Origin: Sporisorium sorghi
Taxonomy: Eukaryota > Basidiomycota > Ustilaginomycetes > Ustilaginales > Ustilaginaceae
Length of the DNA stretch: 59,657 nucleotides
NCBI GenBank assembly: GCA_023212695.1
Contig: JALCCG010000125.1
Coordinates: 1 to 59,657 of the forward strand
Direction of reading: 5' to 3'
Numbering within the stretch: the first letter of the stretch is position 1; every line of letters starts with the position of its first letter. Position numbers and translations under genes: made by a program. Shown piece after piece: positions 1 to 9,586 of this stretch. The notes under the pieces were generated by a model. It saw only the letters and a program-made list of their open reading frames with translations, searched no databases and was not told where the DNA came from.

Positions 1-694
1 GGGTCATGCCCACAAAAAGCGTCTCCCCCTTGAAGTGGGGGAGGGGGGAAAACGCAGCGCAGCAGAGCGTGCGCAGTTACATAATCCAACCAAACGAGCC
101 GTTCGGGGCATACATCCCGAACGGCTCGTTTGGTTATCCTTCCAGCCCCACCCATCGGCAGGACGGAAGTAATCACCCGCATGGGCGCTTCAGATGGTTG
201 TGCAGAAAGGCCAAGCTCGGCGCAGAGCAGACGAGGTGCTGCCTTTGGCGACGGTGCACGGCAAGCCATAAATCGACCGCCTAAACCCTATTGAGCATTC
301 TTCAACGGAGCAGGCGGAATTGTTCTGGAGAAGCGGCAGCGGCCCCCTTTATCCCCGGATTTCCACATTATCTATCTATTCAGAAGAAATCCGGGGGTAA
401 CAGGGATCGGAAGAACAATCCGCATGCGGAGTGATGAACCATCCTCTTTTTTGGCAGTGTATGCTTTGAATTTCAGATTTGAATTTCGTTGGCAGCGATT
501 AGCTGATCCTCACAAGTTAACATCTCATGGAATACCCACCGCAACCTCATGGCATAAATACTGACGTCCATGCCCCAACACAACATCATATTACCATAAA
601 TAGTAATCATCCTCGCCTACTCAGTCTCCTCGGCGCGAATTACAATTTGTAGTAACCAAGGAGATTGAATCAATAGAAAGGGGGAGACGAGTCG
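1..694. other. Gene-free leader region with hairpins
   Basis: No convincing gene is visible in these 694 bases; a 92-codon open frame at 6-284 has no family resemblance and runs through the hairpins. The stretch holds three inverted repeats: a 7-bp C/G hairpin at 23-43, a perfect 20-bp inverted repeat at 88-135, and an 11-bp hairpin at 353-396. A ribosome-binding site (AAAGGGGGAG) sits about 9 bases ahead of the ATG at 695. The promoter of the downstream transporter operon probably lies here, but I could not pick one with confidence. Confidence 0.6.
88..135. repeat. Perfect 20-bp inverted repeat
   Basis: Arms 88-107 and 116-135 are exact reverse complements around an 8-base loop. Neither side is followed by a T-run, so it is not a classical intrinsic terminator as seen. 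It may be the end of a transcript from upstream of the window, or a protein-binding palindrome. Confidence 0.7.
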
Positions 695-1663
695 ATGAAA
701 CCCACGATAGAACCATCGCCGGCACCGCATAGAGAGATAAAACCAAAACGAGGATACTGGGGCCGTTTAGGGACGGACATTTGGAAAGAGTGGGATCTTT
801 ACCTGCTGCTTGTGCCGGGCATCTTGTTCATTTTATTGTTCAAATACACACCGATGTACGGGATCACGATCGCATTTAAGGATTTCAACATCTTCACCGG
901 ATTTGCCGATAGCCCGTGGGTAGGATGGAAGCATTTCGAGAAGCTGTTCACGTCGCCGGACTTTGCGCAGGTATTCAAAAATACGGTCATCATCAGCTTC
1001 CTGAAAATCGTGATTTTGTTTCCTCTCCCCATTATGATCGCCCTGATGCTCAATGAGCTGAGGAATATGGTATTTAAACGCACGGTGCAAACCGTCATCT
1101 ATCTTCCGCATTTCCTGTCATGGGTCATCGTTGGCGGATTGTTTATCGATCTCCTCTCAACAAACGGAGGAATCGTCAACAAATTGCTGGTATCCCTGGG
1201 GATGGAGCAGATTGCCTTTTTCCTGGATAACAGCGTGTTCCGGGGCGTGCTGATCACATCCGCAGGCTGGAAGGAAACGGGCTGGAGTACGATCGTATAT
1301 TTGGCAGCGTTTACAATGATTGACCCGATGCTGTACGAAGCCGCGAAGATTGACGGGGCCGGACGCTGGAAGCAGCTGTGGCATATCACGCTGCCGGGGA
1401 TCGCGCCGATTATTGTCCTGATGTTTATCCTGCGGCTCGGGAACGTGCTGGAAGCGGGAACGGAGCAAATTCTTGTCATGTATAATCCGGTGGTGTACCA
1501 GGTGTCGGATGTCATCGGAACCTATGTATACCGGCAGGGTCTCGGGAACCAGGATTACAGCTTCTCCACCGCGGTTGGCTTGTTCGAAGCCGTTATATCC
1601 TTCACGTTGGTCATCATTGGCAATTCTATGAGCAGAAAATACTTACAGCGCGGGATCTGGTAA
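695..1663 (+). CDS. Sugar ABC transporter permease, LplB type
   Basis: This 322-residue inner-membrane protein is one half of the channel of a CUT1 carbohydrate importer. After a basic N-terminus the first membrane span starts near residue 35, and about six spans follow. The cytoplasmic EAA loop that docks the ATPase is visible late in the protein (EAAKIDGAGRWKQLWHITLP). Paenibacillus genomes carry many such LplB-like proteins. It is followed after 16 bases by the second permease and then by the receptor, so the three form one importer. No ATPase gene is present; in this family a shared MsmX-type ATPase usually serves. The substrate is unknown, but the wall-anchored hydrolase downstream suggests an oligosaccharide. 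Confidence 0.93.
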   Translation: MKPTIEPSPAPHREIKPKRGYWGRLGTDIWKEWDLYLLLVPGILFILLFKYTPMYGITIAFKDFNIFTGFADSPWVGWKHFEKLFTSPDFAQVFKNTVIISFLKIVILFPLPIMIALMLNELRNMVFKRTVQTVIYLPHFLSWVIVGGLFIDLLSTNGGIVNKLLVSLGMEQIAFFLDNSVFRGVLITSAGWKETGWSTIVYLAAFTMIDPMLYEAAKIDGAGRWKQLWHITLPGIAPIIVLMFILRLGNVLEAGTEQILVMYNPVVYQVSDVIGTYVYRQGLGNQDYSFSTAVGLFEAVISFTLVIIGNSMSRKYLQRGIW

Positions 1664-1679
1664 AGAAAGGGTGGCGCAT

Positions 1680-2597
1680 ATGGATCACAAAAAAGCTTTG
1701 GAAGGAACAAACACCACCCGAGGTGTCATCCAAACCTCGTTTTCGGAAAAATGCTTCTCGGTATTCAATTATGCTTTTTTCATTGTGATGGGCTTAACCA
1801 CGCTGCTGCCTTTCATGAATTTGATCGCCAAATCCTTGAGCAGCGAGGGCGCCGTCATATCAGGGCAGGTAGGGCTGCTCCCGGTCGGGGTTCAATTCGA
1901 AACCTACAAATATGTGCTTCAGGATTCCATGTTCCTGAATTCGCTCAAGGTGTCCATTTTCTTGACAGTGGTTGGAACGGCCTGCAGCCTGTTCCTGACT
2001 ACGCTCACGGCTTATCCGTTATCCAAATACCGACTGCGGGGACGAAAAGGCCTGCTGTTGATCTTCGTATTCACGATGCTCTTCAGCGGCGGCCTGATTC
2101 CGACTTACCTGCTTATGCAGAACTTGAATTTGGTAAACACCTTCCCGGTGTTGTTCCTGCCAGCGATGGTGAATGTGTACAACATGCTCATTATTAAAAA
2201 CTATTTCGAGGGTCTTCCGGATGAGCTGGAGGAATCCGCCAAGCTGGACGGCGCGGGGAATATCCGCATCCTGGTCTCGGTCATTGTGCCGCTCTCGCTT
2301 CCCGTCATGGCAACGATTGGATTGTTCTTTGCGGTCGCTTTCTGGAATGACTATTTTGCGGCGATGATCTACATTACCGATCCGGCGATCAAACCCATGC
2401 AGCTGTACCTGAAGGAGCTGCTGGTTTCGTCCAGCGGGGATTTCCTGAAGGATAATGTCGACGCCGCGATTAACGCAACACCTCAGTCCATACAGGCTTC
2501 TTCGATCCTGCTGGCAACGATCCCGATTCTGCTGGTGTATCCATTCCTGCAAAAGTATTTTGTCAAAGGCGTGCTGGTAGGTTCGGTTAAAGGCTAG
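1680..2597 (+). CDS. Sugar ABC transporter permease, LplC/YtcP type
   Basis: The second channel subunit of the same CUT1 importer, 305 residues with about six membrane spans. The EAA-type loop reads EESAKLDGAGNIRILVSVIV, and the end KGVLVGSVKG is typical of the LplC/YtcP branch. I chose ATG 1680 because AAAGGGTGG at 1666-1673 gives a 6-base spacing; an in-frame GTG at 1671 would bury the ribosome-binding site. It partners the LplB-type permease immediately upstream. A 285-base gap with hairpins separates it from the receptor gene. Confidence 0.93.
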   Translation: MDHKKALEGTNTTRGVIQTSFSEKCFSVFNYAFFIVMGLTTLLPFMNLIAKSLSSEGAVISGQVGLLPVGVQFETYKYVLQDSMFLNSLKVSIFLTVVGTACSLFLTTLTAYPLSKYRLRGRKGLLLIFVFTMLFSGGLIPTYLLMQNLNLVNTFPVLFLPAMVNVYNMLIIKNYFEGLPDELEESAKLDGAGNIRILVSVIVPLSLPVMATIGLFFAVAFWNDYFAAMIYITDPAIKPMQLYLKELLVSSSGDFLKDNVDAAINATPQSIQASSILLATIPILLVYPFLQKYFVKGVLVGSVKG

Positions 2598-2705
2598 ATG
2601 CATCAGGTTTTCTGAAGGTATCAGAAATTATAAACTTTGGAGGATCTGCAGCCTGAATATCGCAAGAAAAACTACCGCTAAACGTGGTCTGTCTTCTTTG
2701 AGAGT

Positions 2706-2723
2706 ACGTCGATAGACGTTTTT
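2706..2723 (+). terminator. Possible weak terminator after permease pair
   Basis: A short 5-bp stem (ACGTC/GACGT, loop GATA) is followed directly by TTTTTCTT. The stem is short, so it may only lower transcription between the permeases and the receptor. Confidence 0.3.
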
Positions 2724-2749
2724 CTTAACATTATTATAATTTCCGGGGT

Positions 2750-2799
2750 CCCCACAAAGTACCTGAATGGACTTCGGAGCAAGGCCCCACTTTGTGGGG
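2750..2799. repeat. 11-bp GC-rich inverted repeat between permease and receptor genes
   Basis: Arms 2750-2760 (CCCCACAAAGT) and 2789-2799 are exact reverse complements around a 28-base loop. The right arm is followed by TTCTC, a poor U-tract. It could attenuate or process the transcript ahead of the receptor gene, or be a dispersed repeat copy. Confidence 0.5.
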
Positions 2800-2882
2800 T
2801 TCTCTGATAAAGGTGGTGATGCGCTTCGTATTGCTCAGGTGGCAGGATTCATTGAATTTCTCAATCACAAGGAGGGTTATCC

Positions 2883-4421
2883 ATGATCAAGATTAAAAAA
2901 TCCGCAGTACTGGCTGGAATTCTCGGATTTACGCTGGCGCTGTCCGGATGCGGCGGCGGGGGAGGCGGCACGACCGATACACCGGCGGCTCAGCCGACGG
3001 ATGCACCGGCAAGCACGCCAAAAGACGAGGGGAACGGCGGAACAACGGCTGAGAAACCGGGTCTGCGCATGATCATGCAATATGGATTGTTTGATCCGAA
3101 GACTGAATATGCGGCCAAGTACATCCAGGAAAGAACCGGATTCAATGTGGAATATGAACTGCTGCCGGCAGAAAATGCGGACGAGAAGCTGAACCTGCTC
3201 GTAACCGGTAAAAATAATTATGATATCGTGAAATTAAATGCAATGCAGTTTTATAATCTCGCATCTGCAGGAGCCCTGGAGTCAATCGATGAGCTTCTTG
3301 AATCTCATGGGAATTATATCAAACAATCCATAAAACAAGAGTCCTTTGGCAGTGCAACGATCGACGGGAAAATCTTTGGTATCCCAGAGACAGGGGCAGG
3401 CGCAAGCATCGGCGAGGCACTGGTGGTCAGACAGGATTGGATGGATGAATTAGGCCTAGCTACACCTACAAACACCGATGAGCTTTACAATGTGCTTAAA
3501 ACAATTAAAGAGAAGAAGAATGTTATTCCACTCACAGTGAGCAATAAGGCTCCAGCTATCTATGGCAACATTGCCGCAACATTTGGCGTTTTCACCGATT
3601 GGAAGGAAGTCGATGGCAAATTGGTGCATCGGGCTGAACTGCCTGAAATGAAAGAATATCTTACTTTTATGAACAAACTGTACAAAGAAGGATTGCTTGA
3701 TACCGAGACTCCGATTAATACCGCACAGAAATCCATTGAAAAATTTTCGGGTGGTAAAGCTGCGATGTATGAACTGCCTTGGTGGAGCGCCGGGACAACG
3801 ATTGAGGCACTGACGAAAAATTCCCCGGAAGCAAAAACATCCATTATCCCGTACCTGAAGGGCAAAGATGGTAAGGCTGCTATTGGAGTTAAAACGAATA
3901 CAACTTGGTATGTGGCTATCCTGAAATCTTCGAAGAACAAGGAAGCTGCCATGGATTTCCTCAATGCGAAGTTGGAGCCTGAGACATTTAAAGGTATCGC
4001 GCTTGGCAAGGAAGGCGTCCATCATGAAGTGAAGGACGGTAAGTACTATCCCATTCTGCCTATCTTTAATGATGAACTCAATAATGCAAGCAGCTTCTTG
4101 ACAGGTGTCGATGAGGAGAAATATCCGATCTACTGGCAGGCGCGCGTTCGTAAGGATCCGGTTCTGCAAGCACATTTCGAAGCTTTCCAGAAAAATGCCG
4201 AAGGCATCATCGTGGTTGATCCCATGTCAACGGCTCCGCCAATTGAAGCCGTATCCAAAAATCTGCTGAAATTGACAACCATGCTGGATGACAATGTGCT
4301 GCAATTCATTTCCGGAGCGAAGCCGATTGATGCATACGATCAATTCCTCGCTCAATGGAGAGCTGAGGGTGGAGCCGATATGGTAAACGCAGCGAATGAA
4401 TGGTTCCAATCCACGAAGTAA
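2883..4421 (+). CDS. Extracellular solute-binding lipoprotein of sugar ABC importer
   Basis: A 512-residue receptor of the LplA-like family that captures the sugar outside the membrane and hands it to the two permeases upstream. The N-terminus is a lipoprotein signal with lipobox LSGC (lipidated Cys at residue 23), then a Gly/Ala/Pro/Thr-rich tether to about residue 60, then the two-lobed binding fold. ATG 2883 follows AGGAGG at 2871-2876. A hairpin terminator follows the stop. The gene is likely overexpressed relative to the permeases, as is usual for receptors. The substrate cannot be read from sequence. Confidence 0.92.
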   Translation: MIKIKKSAVLAGILGFTLALSGCGGGGGGTTDTPAAQPTDAPASTPKDEGNGGTTAEKPGLRMIMQYGLFDPKTEYAAKYIQERTGFNVEYELLPAENADEKLNLLVTGKNNYDIVKLNAMQFYNLASAGALESIDELLESHGNYIKQSIKQESFGSATIDGKIFGIPETGAGASIGEALVVRQDWMDELGLATPTNTDELYNVLKTIKEKKNVIPLTVSNKAPAIYGNIAATFGVFTDWKEVDGKLVHRAELPEMKEYLTFMNKLYKEGLLDTETPINTAQKSIEKFSGGKAAMYELPWWSAGTTIEALTKNSPEAKTSIIPYLKGKDGKAAIGVKTNTTWYVAILKSSKNKEAAMDFLNAKLEPETFKGIALGKEGVHHEVKDGKYYPILPIFNDELNNASSFLTGVDEEKYPIYWQARVRKDPVLQAHFEAFQKNAEGIIVVDPMSTAPPIEAVSKNLLKLTTMLDDNVLQFISGAKPIDAYDQFLAQWRAEGGADMVNAANEWFQSTK

Positions 4422-4438
4422 ATGATTTCATTTGAAGA

Positions 4439-4465
4439 AGCAGTCTGCATTTGCAGCTGCTTTTT
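4439..4465 (+). terminator. Intrinsic terminator after receptor gene
   Basis: Stem AGCAG-t-CTGC, loop ATTT, GCAG-CTGCT, followed by TTTTC. Its place just after the receptor stop argues against the longer reading of the next gene that would begin at 4422. Confidence 0.7.
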
Positions 4466-4544
4466 CAAAATTAAGAATAAAGAGGTGTTGGTTGAATTTA
4501 AAGATCACGGTTCATTCTTAATAAGAGAAGGGTGGAAATCATTA

Positions 4545-7500
4545 ATGTATCGTTTATTTCGCAGGCGGATCGCTCTGCTACTCAGTCTTTCGCTGATCGT
4601 ATCACTCATCGTTCCGGTTGGTTCTTCCGCGTTCGCGGATAACGAAGCTCCCCTGGCTCCAAGTACGAGTCCTGACCCGGTTACGCTGGTCTCCCAAGGC
4701 GGACAGAGTCTGGAGTTTACGGATATTAACGTGGCAGGTGACCCGTTGGAAGGGAAAAATGATTATTTGGCATTGTATACCAGCGGTGCAACCGTTACGG
4801 GTTCTGTATATACCGGCGAGGTGTGGGTTCCGACGCTGCAGGTTGCGGTTGCTGTGAATGCAAGCGGCATCGTGCAGGATATCGTTGGACCGGACAGCGA
4901 TCCGCCGACTGCCTGGGATCCCGGCACATTGCTGCCGATTCCGGCCGGGGGTTATGTTGTCGTGGCAGGCGGCACCCTTTCGTGGGAGCAATCTGCTTTT
5001 CAAAAGCCTCTCTTCAATCAGAACAAAACGGGAGATTCGGTGAAGCTGATGCGAGCTGGAATAGAGGTGACAGCGGCCGATTTCCTGCCGGGCCCAGGTC
5101 CGGATCCGCTGCCGCCGGAGCTGCATCTGATTACACCAAACGATATAACCGTGGATATCCCGGTCATTGAGATTGCGGGTTTTGTGGCGAACTATGCCGA
5201 GGACCTGGATTTAAGCGTCACCGTCAATGGCGATGAGATCACGCTTACAGCGGATGGGGTGTTTCGCACGAATGTTTATTTGGAGCCGGGTCCGAACGCA
5301 GCTGAAGTTAAGCTGTTCAAGGGAGAAGGCGAACTGGCTGCTCAAACGCTGAACATCGTGTATGAACCGATTGAGAACCAGGATTATATTGAAGTTGAGG
5401 CGGCGCCAAAGGACATTACCATCGACATTGAAGGTCCGCGCAAGAAGCTGGATTACGTTGACAAGGATGTCACGGGCGTGCCTAACATCGTGGCGGTATT
5501 TACAAGGGATTATGGCACCTCCATCACGATTCCTCAGACCAATGTTGCCGTGCAGGTGGATGCCAACAATCGTGTACTAAGGGTCATTAATCCATCCATC
5601 GACGGCAAACCTCCGGTATGGACTGGACCGACGGATCTTGAAATACCTGAAGGCGGTTATGTGCTGATGGCACAGGACAACAGCTATGCAGGCAATAACA
5701 TCAAGCGGTATTTGGCCGAGAACTTTAAGGTCGGGGACATGATTAAGCTGCGCAAGAACGGAGAAGTGGTACAGGTACGCGACATCATGAGCGGCAACGG
5801 CCTTATTGCCCGGCTTACGCTGGATAACCAGGCGATGTATACGGTAACGGAAGGCAGCACCGTGATTTCTGGCCGCATTGACAACATGGACGATACCACG
5901 GTGATTAAACTGCTGATGAACGATAACGAGATTTCTTTTCAAGCAGATGGTTCATTCTCCTACACTTATACGCTTGCGAATGGGACCAACTATATCGAAG
6001 TCAAAGTGCTGAAGAATGACATCGAGCAGGATGTTCGTCATCTTGCGGTGTTTGCAAGACCTGGATTTTCCCCGGAAAAAGAAGTTATTCTCTGGGTGGA
6101 CCAGGCTTCCAATGCGAGAAAGTTCAAAACCAGCGAGGATGTTCTGGCTTTTCTGACAAAAGCCAAGGAGACGGGTGTTACTTCGATTGCGTTTGATGTA
6201 AAAGGCGTTGAAGGGTACGTATCGTATAAAAAGAATGACCTGACAGGCAGACCTTACGTCAGCGAGATCAAGGCACCCGAAAAAGCGGGAGCAAGCCCGG
6301 ATCTGGACCTGCTGCAGGAGTTCATTGACCACGGCCATGCGCTGGGTTTGGAGATTCATGCGGCAATCAACGTGTTTGCCGAGGGATCGATCGCTCATAA
6401 CGAGTATGCGGTTCTGAACGATCACCTCGACTGGGAGGAGCGCGTGTATTTTCCTGAAAACAACGGGGAGATCAAGCGTCTTCGCGAAAGCAAAAAGCAG
6501 GGCTTGGTAGCCTTCGTCAATCCGTCCAATGACGAGGTTCGAAATTATCAGCTCAGAACCTTTGAGGAAATCATGAAGAATTATGATGTGGACGGCGTTA
6601 TCCATGACCGGAGCCGGTATGACAACGAAGGGGCCGATTTCAGTGACGAAACCCGCGTGAAGTTCGAGCAGTTTTTGCAGGCCAGGGGCAAGCAGCTTGT
6701 CAATTGGCCAAACGATATCTTCTACTATGAAAACAATGCAAGGGTATACGGCCCGCTGATTCAGGACTGGTGGGAATTCCGCTCAGGTACGATTCAGAGC
6801 TTCTTCGGCGAAGTGAAGACGCTGGTGGATTCCTACGAAGCGTCTAAGGGAAGAAAGATCGAAGTTTCCTCCTATGTAGGATCCTGGTACGAAACGTATT
6901 ATTTGAACGGCGTTAACTGGGGCAGCAAGAACTTCCGGTTTAATCCCGCGCTCGGCATGCCGGACGAATCGGTGTATACGCCGGAATATTATCAGACCGG
7001 GTATATCGAGCATTTGGATTTCCTGATGATCGGGGCGTACCAAACCACTAGTCAGGAAATTCAGAAATACATCACGCTTGGCAACATCGTTACGAACGGG
7101 GAAATTCCGCTGTATGCGGGCATTGCGATGAACAATGTGCAGGCACCGGCCGTTCAGCGCGAAGTGTTCCAGGCGGGCTTGAAATCCACGAACGGACTTA
7201 TGCTGTTTGATGCATCCCAGGTCAACTGGCCGATTGCGGCAGCTGCTCTGCAGGATAAGGAGTGGGTGAAGGATTACCAGCTTGGCATGAGTTTGCCTGG
7301 AAGTCCGGATTCGTTTCTCGAAGGCAATTTTTATAATATTAACCGGATCGAGGGCAACGTCAATGTGATGACGGAGGCCTTCGGTTACTCAACCGGCACG
7401 AACCGCTTCGGGGTTGAAGTGGTTGTGGACGCCACGGGTCACGTCACACACGTGGTCAATCGGAACCAAGCCATTAAATGGAGCTGGGGATCACCGGAGG

Positions 7501-9185
7501 AGAACAACAGCGTCATTCCGCAAGGCGGCTTCGTGATTTCGACGCTGGATCCTTCAGGCACAAGAACGCTGCGGCAGCTTGTTGCCAATGCCTATAATAC
7601 GGGCGACCAGGTTCGTTCGGCGGTACTAAGCGGACTGATGGATGATGAAGGCAAAGAAACGCGCGACAGTCAGCTTGCATTAAAAGGCATGGTTGAAGTT
7701 CTGGGACCAGGCAAAGCAACCGTGAAGGTGAACGGTGCGGAGGCCGTCATGTCAGCGAGCGGAGAATTTAATGCCAATATTCCGCTGGTGACCGGTGTGA
7801 ACTCCATCACGGTGGATGTATTCGTTGACGAATACAAAACCAACAGCAAAACATTTGAGGTGATCCGGACCTCAACGGGTGATGGCGGATCGGAGCCAGG
7901 CCATCCAGGTTCTCCTGGTAGCGGCTCCGGTTCATCTGGTGGAACGACATCTCCTAAACCACCTGTGCCAGAGCGCCTGAGTATCAAAAAAGAAACGGCT
8001 GAAGGTGGTCATACGGTCATCGTAGCGGATGCAAACGAGAGCGCCATGCTCGCGGATGTGGAACGTCTCAGCAAGCTGCCCGCAGCCTCGCGCCTGCTTA
8101 CGTATACGGTGACGGACACGTCGGATTCCGTCGTTCTTCACTTGCCGGTTCAGGGACTGAGCGCTGCGGTGAAGGAGCTGCCAGGGGGATCCATCCTGTT
8201 GGAATCCTCCCTTGGCCGCTTGGAAATTCCGCTGCAGTCGCTGACGGAAGCGCTGCAGCGTCGGGGAACGGCCGACAGCCTGCAAATTCGCATCGGTTTT
8301 GCTTCGAAAGAAGAAGAGGACCGGATGAAGGCAGCCATGGAGGATGGAGCCTCCATGCTGGATGCGTCGCTTGCTATAACCTTGGCCTGGAAACAGGGTG
8401 ACAAGTTATCGACGCTGCCAGCACTGAAGGGAGCTTACGCGAAGTTTACCAAGGCGCTGTCCCGTGTCGTCAGCCCATCCCAAACGACGGTGTTGCGATG
8501 GGATCCGGCATCCGGCAAGGCAGTGTTCGTGCCGGCACTCATTCGAACGGCCAACGGAAAATCCCATGCGGAGTTCAAATGGATGGAGAGTGGAGTGTAT
8601 TCCGTTGTCTCCTATGAGAAGACGTTTGCGGATTTAACAAGTCATTGGGCACGCGAGGACGTATCGCTGCTGGCTTCGAAAAAAGTGATCGAGGGTTTAA
8701 GTGATACGCGTTTTGGTCCGAATGAGCCGATCACGAGGGCGCAGTTTACCGCGATGCTCGTTCGTGCTCTTGGACTGAAGGAGCAGGGAGCCGATGCGGG
8801 CTTCCAGGACGTGAAGACAAACGATTGGTATGCAGGCGCTGTGGCCACTGCTGTGGAGAATGGGCTGATCGAGGGCTTCAGCAATGGTACGTTCCGTCCG
8901 AACGAAGAGATTACACGTGAGCAGATGAGTGTCTTGCTGCTCCGGGCGCTGAAGCTTGCCGGAACGGAACTGGAGGCAGGAGACCCCGCATCTATATTGG
9001 AAGGATTCAAGGATCGCGACAGCATTGCAGCCTGGTCGGAAGAGGCCGTATCGGCCATTGTAAGATCAGGCCTGATGGAGGGACGTTCGGCCGACAGGTT
9101 CGTTCCGGGAGCTCATTCCACCCGGGCTGAAGGAGCGGTAGTATTAACCAGAATGCTGCAGATGGCAGAATTCATGAATCGATAA
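4545..9185 (+). CDS. S-layer-anchored multidomain GHL10-like protein
   Basis: A 1546-residue secreted protein with a signal peptide (about 1-31, ending SSAFA). Visible order: module A (46-182), Ig-like (192-274), module A (280-416), Ig-like (422-507), a TIM-barrel-like GHL10/YngK-type domain (about 512-901, with the motif HDRSRYDN), module A again (919-1036), Ig-like (1044-1109), a Gly/Ser/Pro linker (1110-1143), an unassigned beta-rich domain, and three SLH domains (about 1361-1546) that bind wall polymers. ATG 4545 has the ribosome-binding site AAGGGTGG; the 4422 start would put a terminator inside the gene. It probably trims polysaccharide at the cell surface for the importer just upstream. 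The catalytic assignment is by resemblance only. Confidence 0.85.
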   Translation: MYRLFRRRIALLLSLSLIVSLIVPVGSSAFADNEAPLAPSTSPDPVTLVSQGGQSLEFTDINVAGDPLEGKNDYLALYTSGATVTGSVYTGEVWVPTLQVAVAVNASGIVQDIVGPDSDPPTAWDPGTLLPIPAGGYVVVAGGTLSWEQSAFQKPLFNQNKTGDSVKLMRAGIEVTAADFLPGPGPDPLPPELHLITPNDITVDIPVIEIAGFVANYAEDLDLSVTVNGDEITLTADGVFRTNVYLEPGPNAAEVKLFKGEGELAAQTLNIVYEPIENQDYIEVEAAPKDITIDIEGPRKKLDYVDKDVTGVPNIVAVFTRDYGTSITIPQTNVAVQVDANNRVLRVINPSIDGKPPVWTGPTDLEIPEGGYVLMAQDNSYAGNNIKRYLAENFKVGDMIKLRKNGEVVQVRDIMSGNGLIARLTLDNQAMYTVTEGSTVISGRIDNMDDTTVIKLLMNDNEISFQADGSFSYTYTLANGTNYIEVKVLKNDIEQDVRHLAVFARPGFSPEKEVILWVDQASNARKFKTSEDVLAFLTKAKETGVTSIAFDVKGVEGYVSYKKNDLTGRPYVSEIKAPEKAGASPDLDLLQEFIDHGHALGLEIHAAINVFAEGSIAHNEYAVLNDHLDWEERVYFPENNGEIKRLRESKKQGLVAFVNPSNDEVRNYQLRTFEEIMKNYDVDGVIHDRSRYDNEGADFSDETRVKFEQFLQARGKQLVNWPNDIFYYENNARVYGPLIQDWWEFRSGTIQSFFGEVKTLVDSYEASKGRKIEVSSYVGSWYETYYLNGVNWGSKNFRFNPALGMPDESVYTPEYYQTGYIEHLDFLMIGAYQTTSQEIQKYITLGNIVTNGEIPLYAGIAMNNVQAPAVQREVFQAGLKSTNGLMLFDASQVNWPIAAAALQDKEWVKDYQLGMSLPGSPDSFLEGNFYNINRIEGNVNVMTEAFGYSTGTNRFGVEVVVDATGHVTHVVNRNQAIKWSWGSPEENNSVIPQGGFVISTLDPSGTRTLRQLVANAYNTGDQVRSAVLSGLMDDEGKETRDSQLALKGMVEVLGPGKATVKVNGAEAVMSASGEFNANIPLVTGVNSITVDVFVDEYKTNSKTFEVIRTSTGDGGSEPGHPGSPGSGSGSSGGTTSPKPPVPERLSIKKETAEGGHTVIVADANESAMLADVERLSKLPAASRLLTYTVTDTSDSVVLHLPVQGLSAAVKELPGGSILLESSLGRLEIPLQSLTEALQRRGTADSLQIRIGFASKEEEDRMKAAMEDGASMLDASLAITLAWKQGDKLSTLPALKGAYAKFTKALSRVVSPSQTTVLRWDPASGKAVFVPALIRTANGKSHAEFKWMESGVYSVVSYEKTFADLTSHWAREDVSLLASKKVIEGLSDTRFGPNEPITRAQFTAMLVRALGLKEQGADAGFQDVKTNDWYAGAVATAVENGLIEGFSNGTFRPNEEITREQMSVLLLRALKLAGTELEAGDPASILEGFKDRDSIAAWSEEAVSAIVRSGLMEGRSADRFVPGAHSTRAEGAVVLTRMLQMAEFMNR

Positions 9186-9190
9186 AGTCA

Positions 9191-9226
9191 AAATCCCCGT
9201 TCGTTATCAACGAACGGGGATTTTTT
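9191..9226 (+). terminator. Strong intrinsic terminator
   Basis: Arms 9191-9205 and 9209-9223 form a perfect 15-bp stem with a 3-base loop; the T-run continues to 9226. It ends the SLH-protein transcript. Confidence 0.9.
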
Positions 9227-9294
9227 ATGTATTAGCCCTCTGGAATAGCACAGATCTTGATGCAGCTTTAGTCCGAAGCAGCCGAAAACAGGTG

Positions 9295-9408
9295 TCAATT
9301 GCTATCCGGGCTACCTAATGAATTCAGGAGCTCCGCTGCGATTAAAGCGAATGCGCCAATTACCAGCAAAACAACAACCATGATAATAACAAATGTCTTA
9401 CCGTTCAT
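9295..9408 (-). CDS. 37-residue single-span membrane peptide
   Basis: The peptide begins MNGKTFVIIMVVVLLVIGAF and ends in the polar tail LNSLGSPDSN, so it is one hydrophobic span with a short soluble end. AGAGGTG lies 6 bases ahead of the chosen ATG (9406-9408); a second ATG at 9409-9411 is only 3 bases from it. The gene stands alone on the minus strand, and I do not recognise the family. The clean ribosome-binding site and amphipathic design make it more likely real than chance. Confidence 0.6.
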   Translation of the reverse strand: MNGKTFVIIMVVVLLVIGAFALIAAELLNSLGSPDSN

Positions 9409-9463
9409 CATATTCACCTCTTGATCGGTCATTTTTTTCATATAAAACCGATTATTTCAAATA

Positions 9464-9486
9464 ATAGTAAATATTTCGTTTACTAT
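9464..9486. repeat. AT-rich palindrome between divergent small genes
   Basis: Arms ATAGTAAA (9464-9471) and TTTACTAT (9479-9486) are exact reverse complements around 7 bases. It lies upstream of both the minus-strand peptide and the plus-strand gene at 9587, so it may be an operator. Confidence 0.4.
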
Positions 9487-9586
9487 CTTTATTTTAATAA
9501 TGATAGGATTTAAACCGTATCCTGGCAATGGATGAATCATTGCTGCTCCTGTTAATTATACAATACATGAATCCTCTTTGAATGGA

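Noticed and set aside
6..284. 92-codon frame at the window start
   Set aside because: It crosses the hairpins, has no ribosome-binding site and resembles no protein.
4422..4544. Longer N-terminus for the SLH protein
   Set aside because: It would place an intrinsic terminator inside the gene and move the signal peptide 41 residues in; ATG 4545 has a proper ribosome-binding site.
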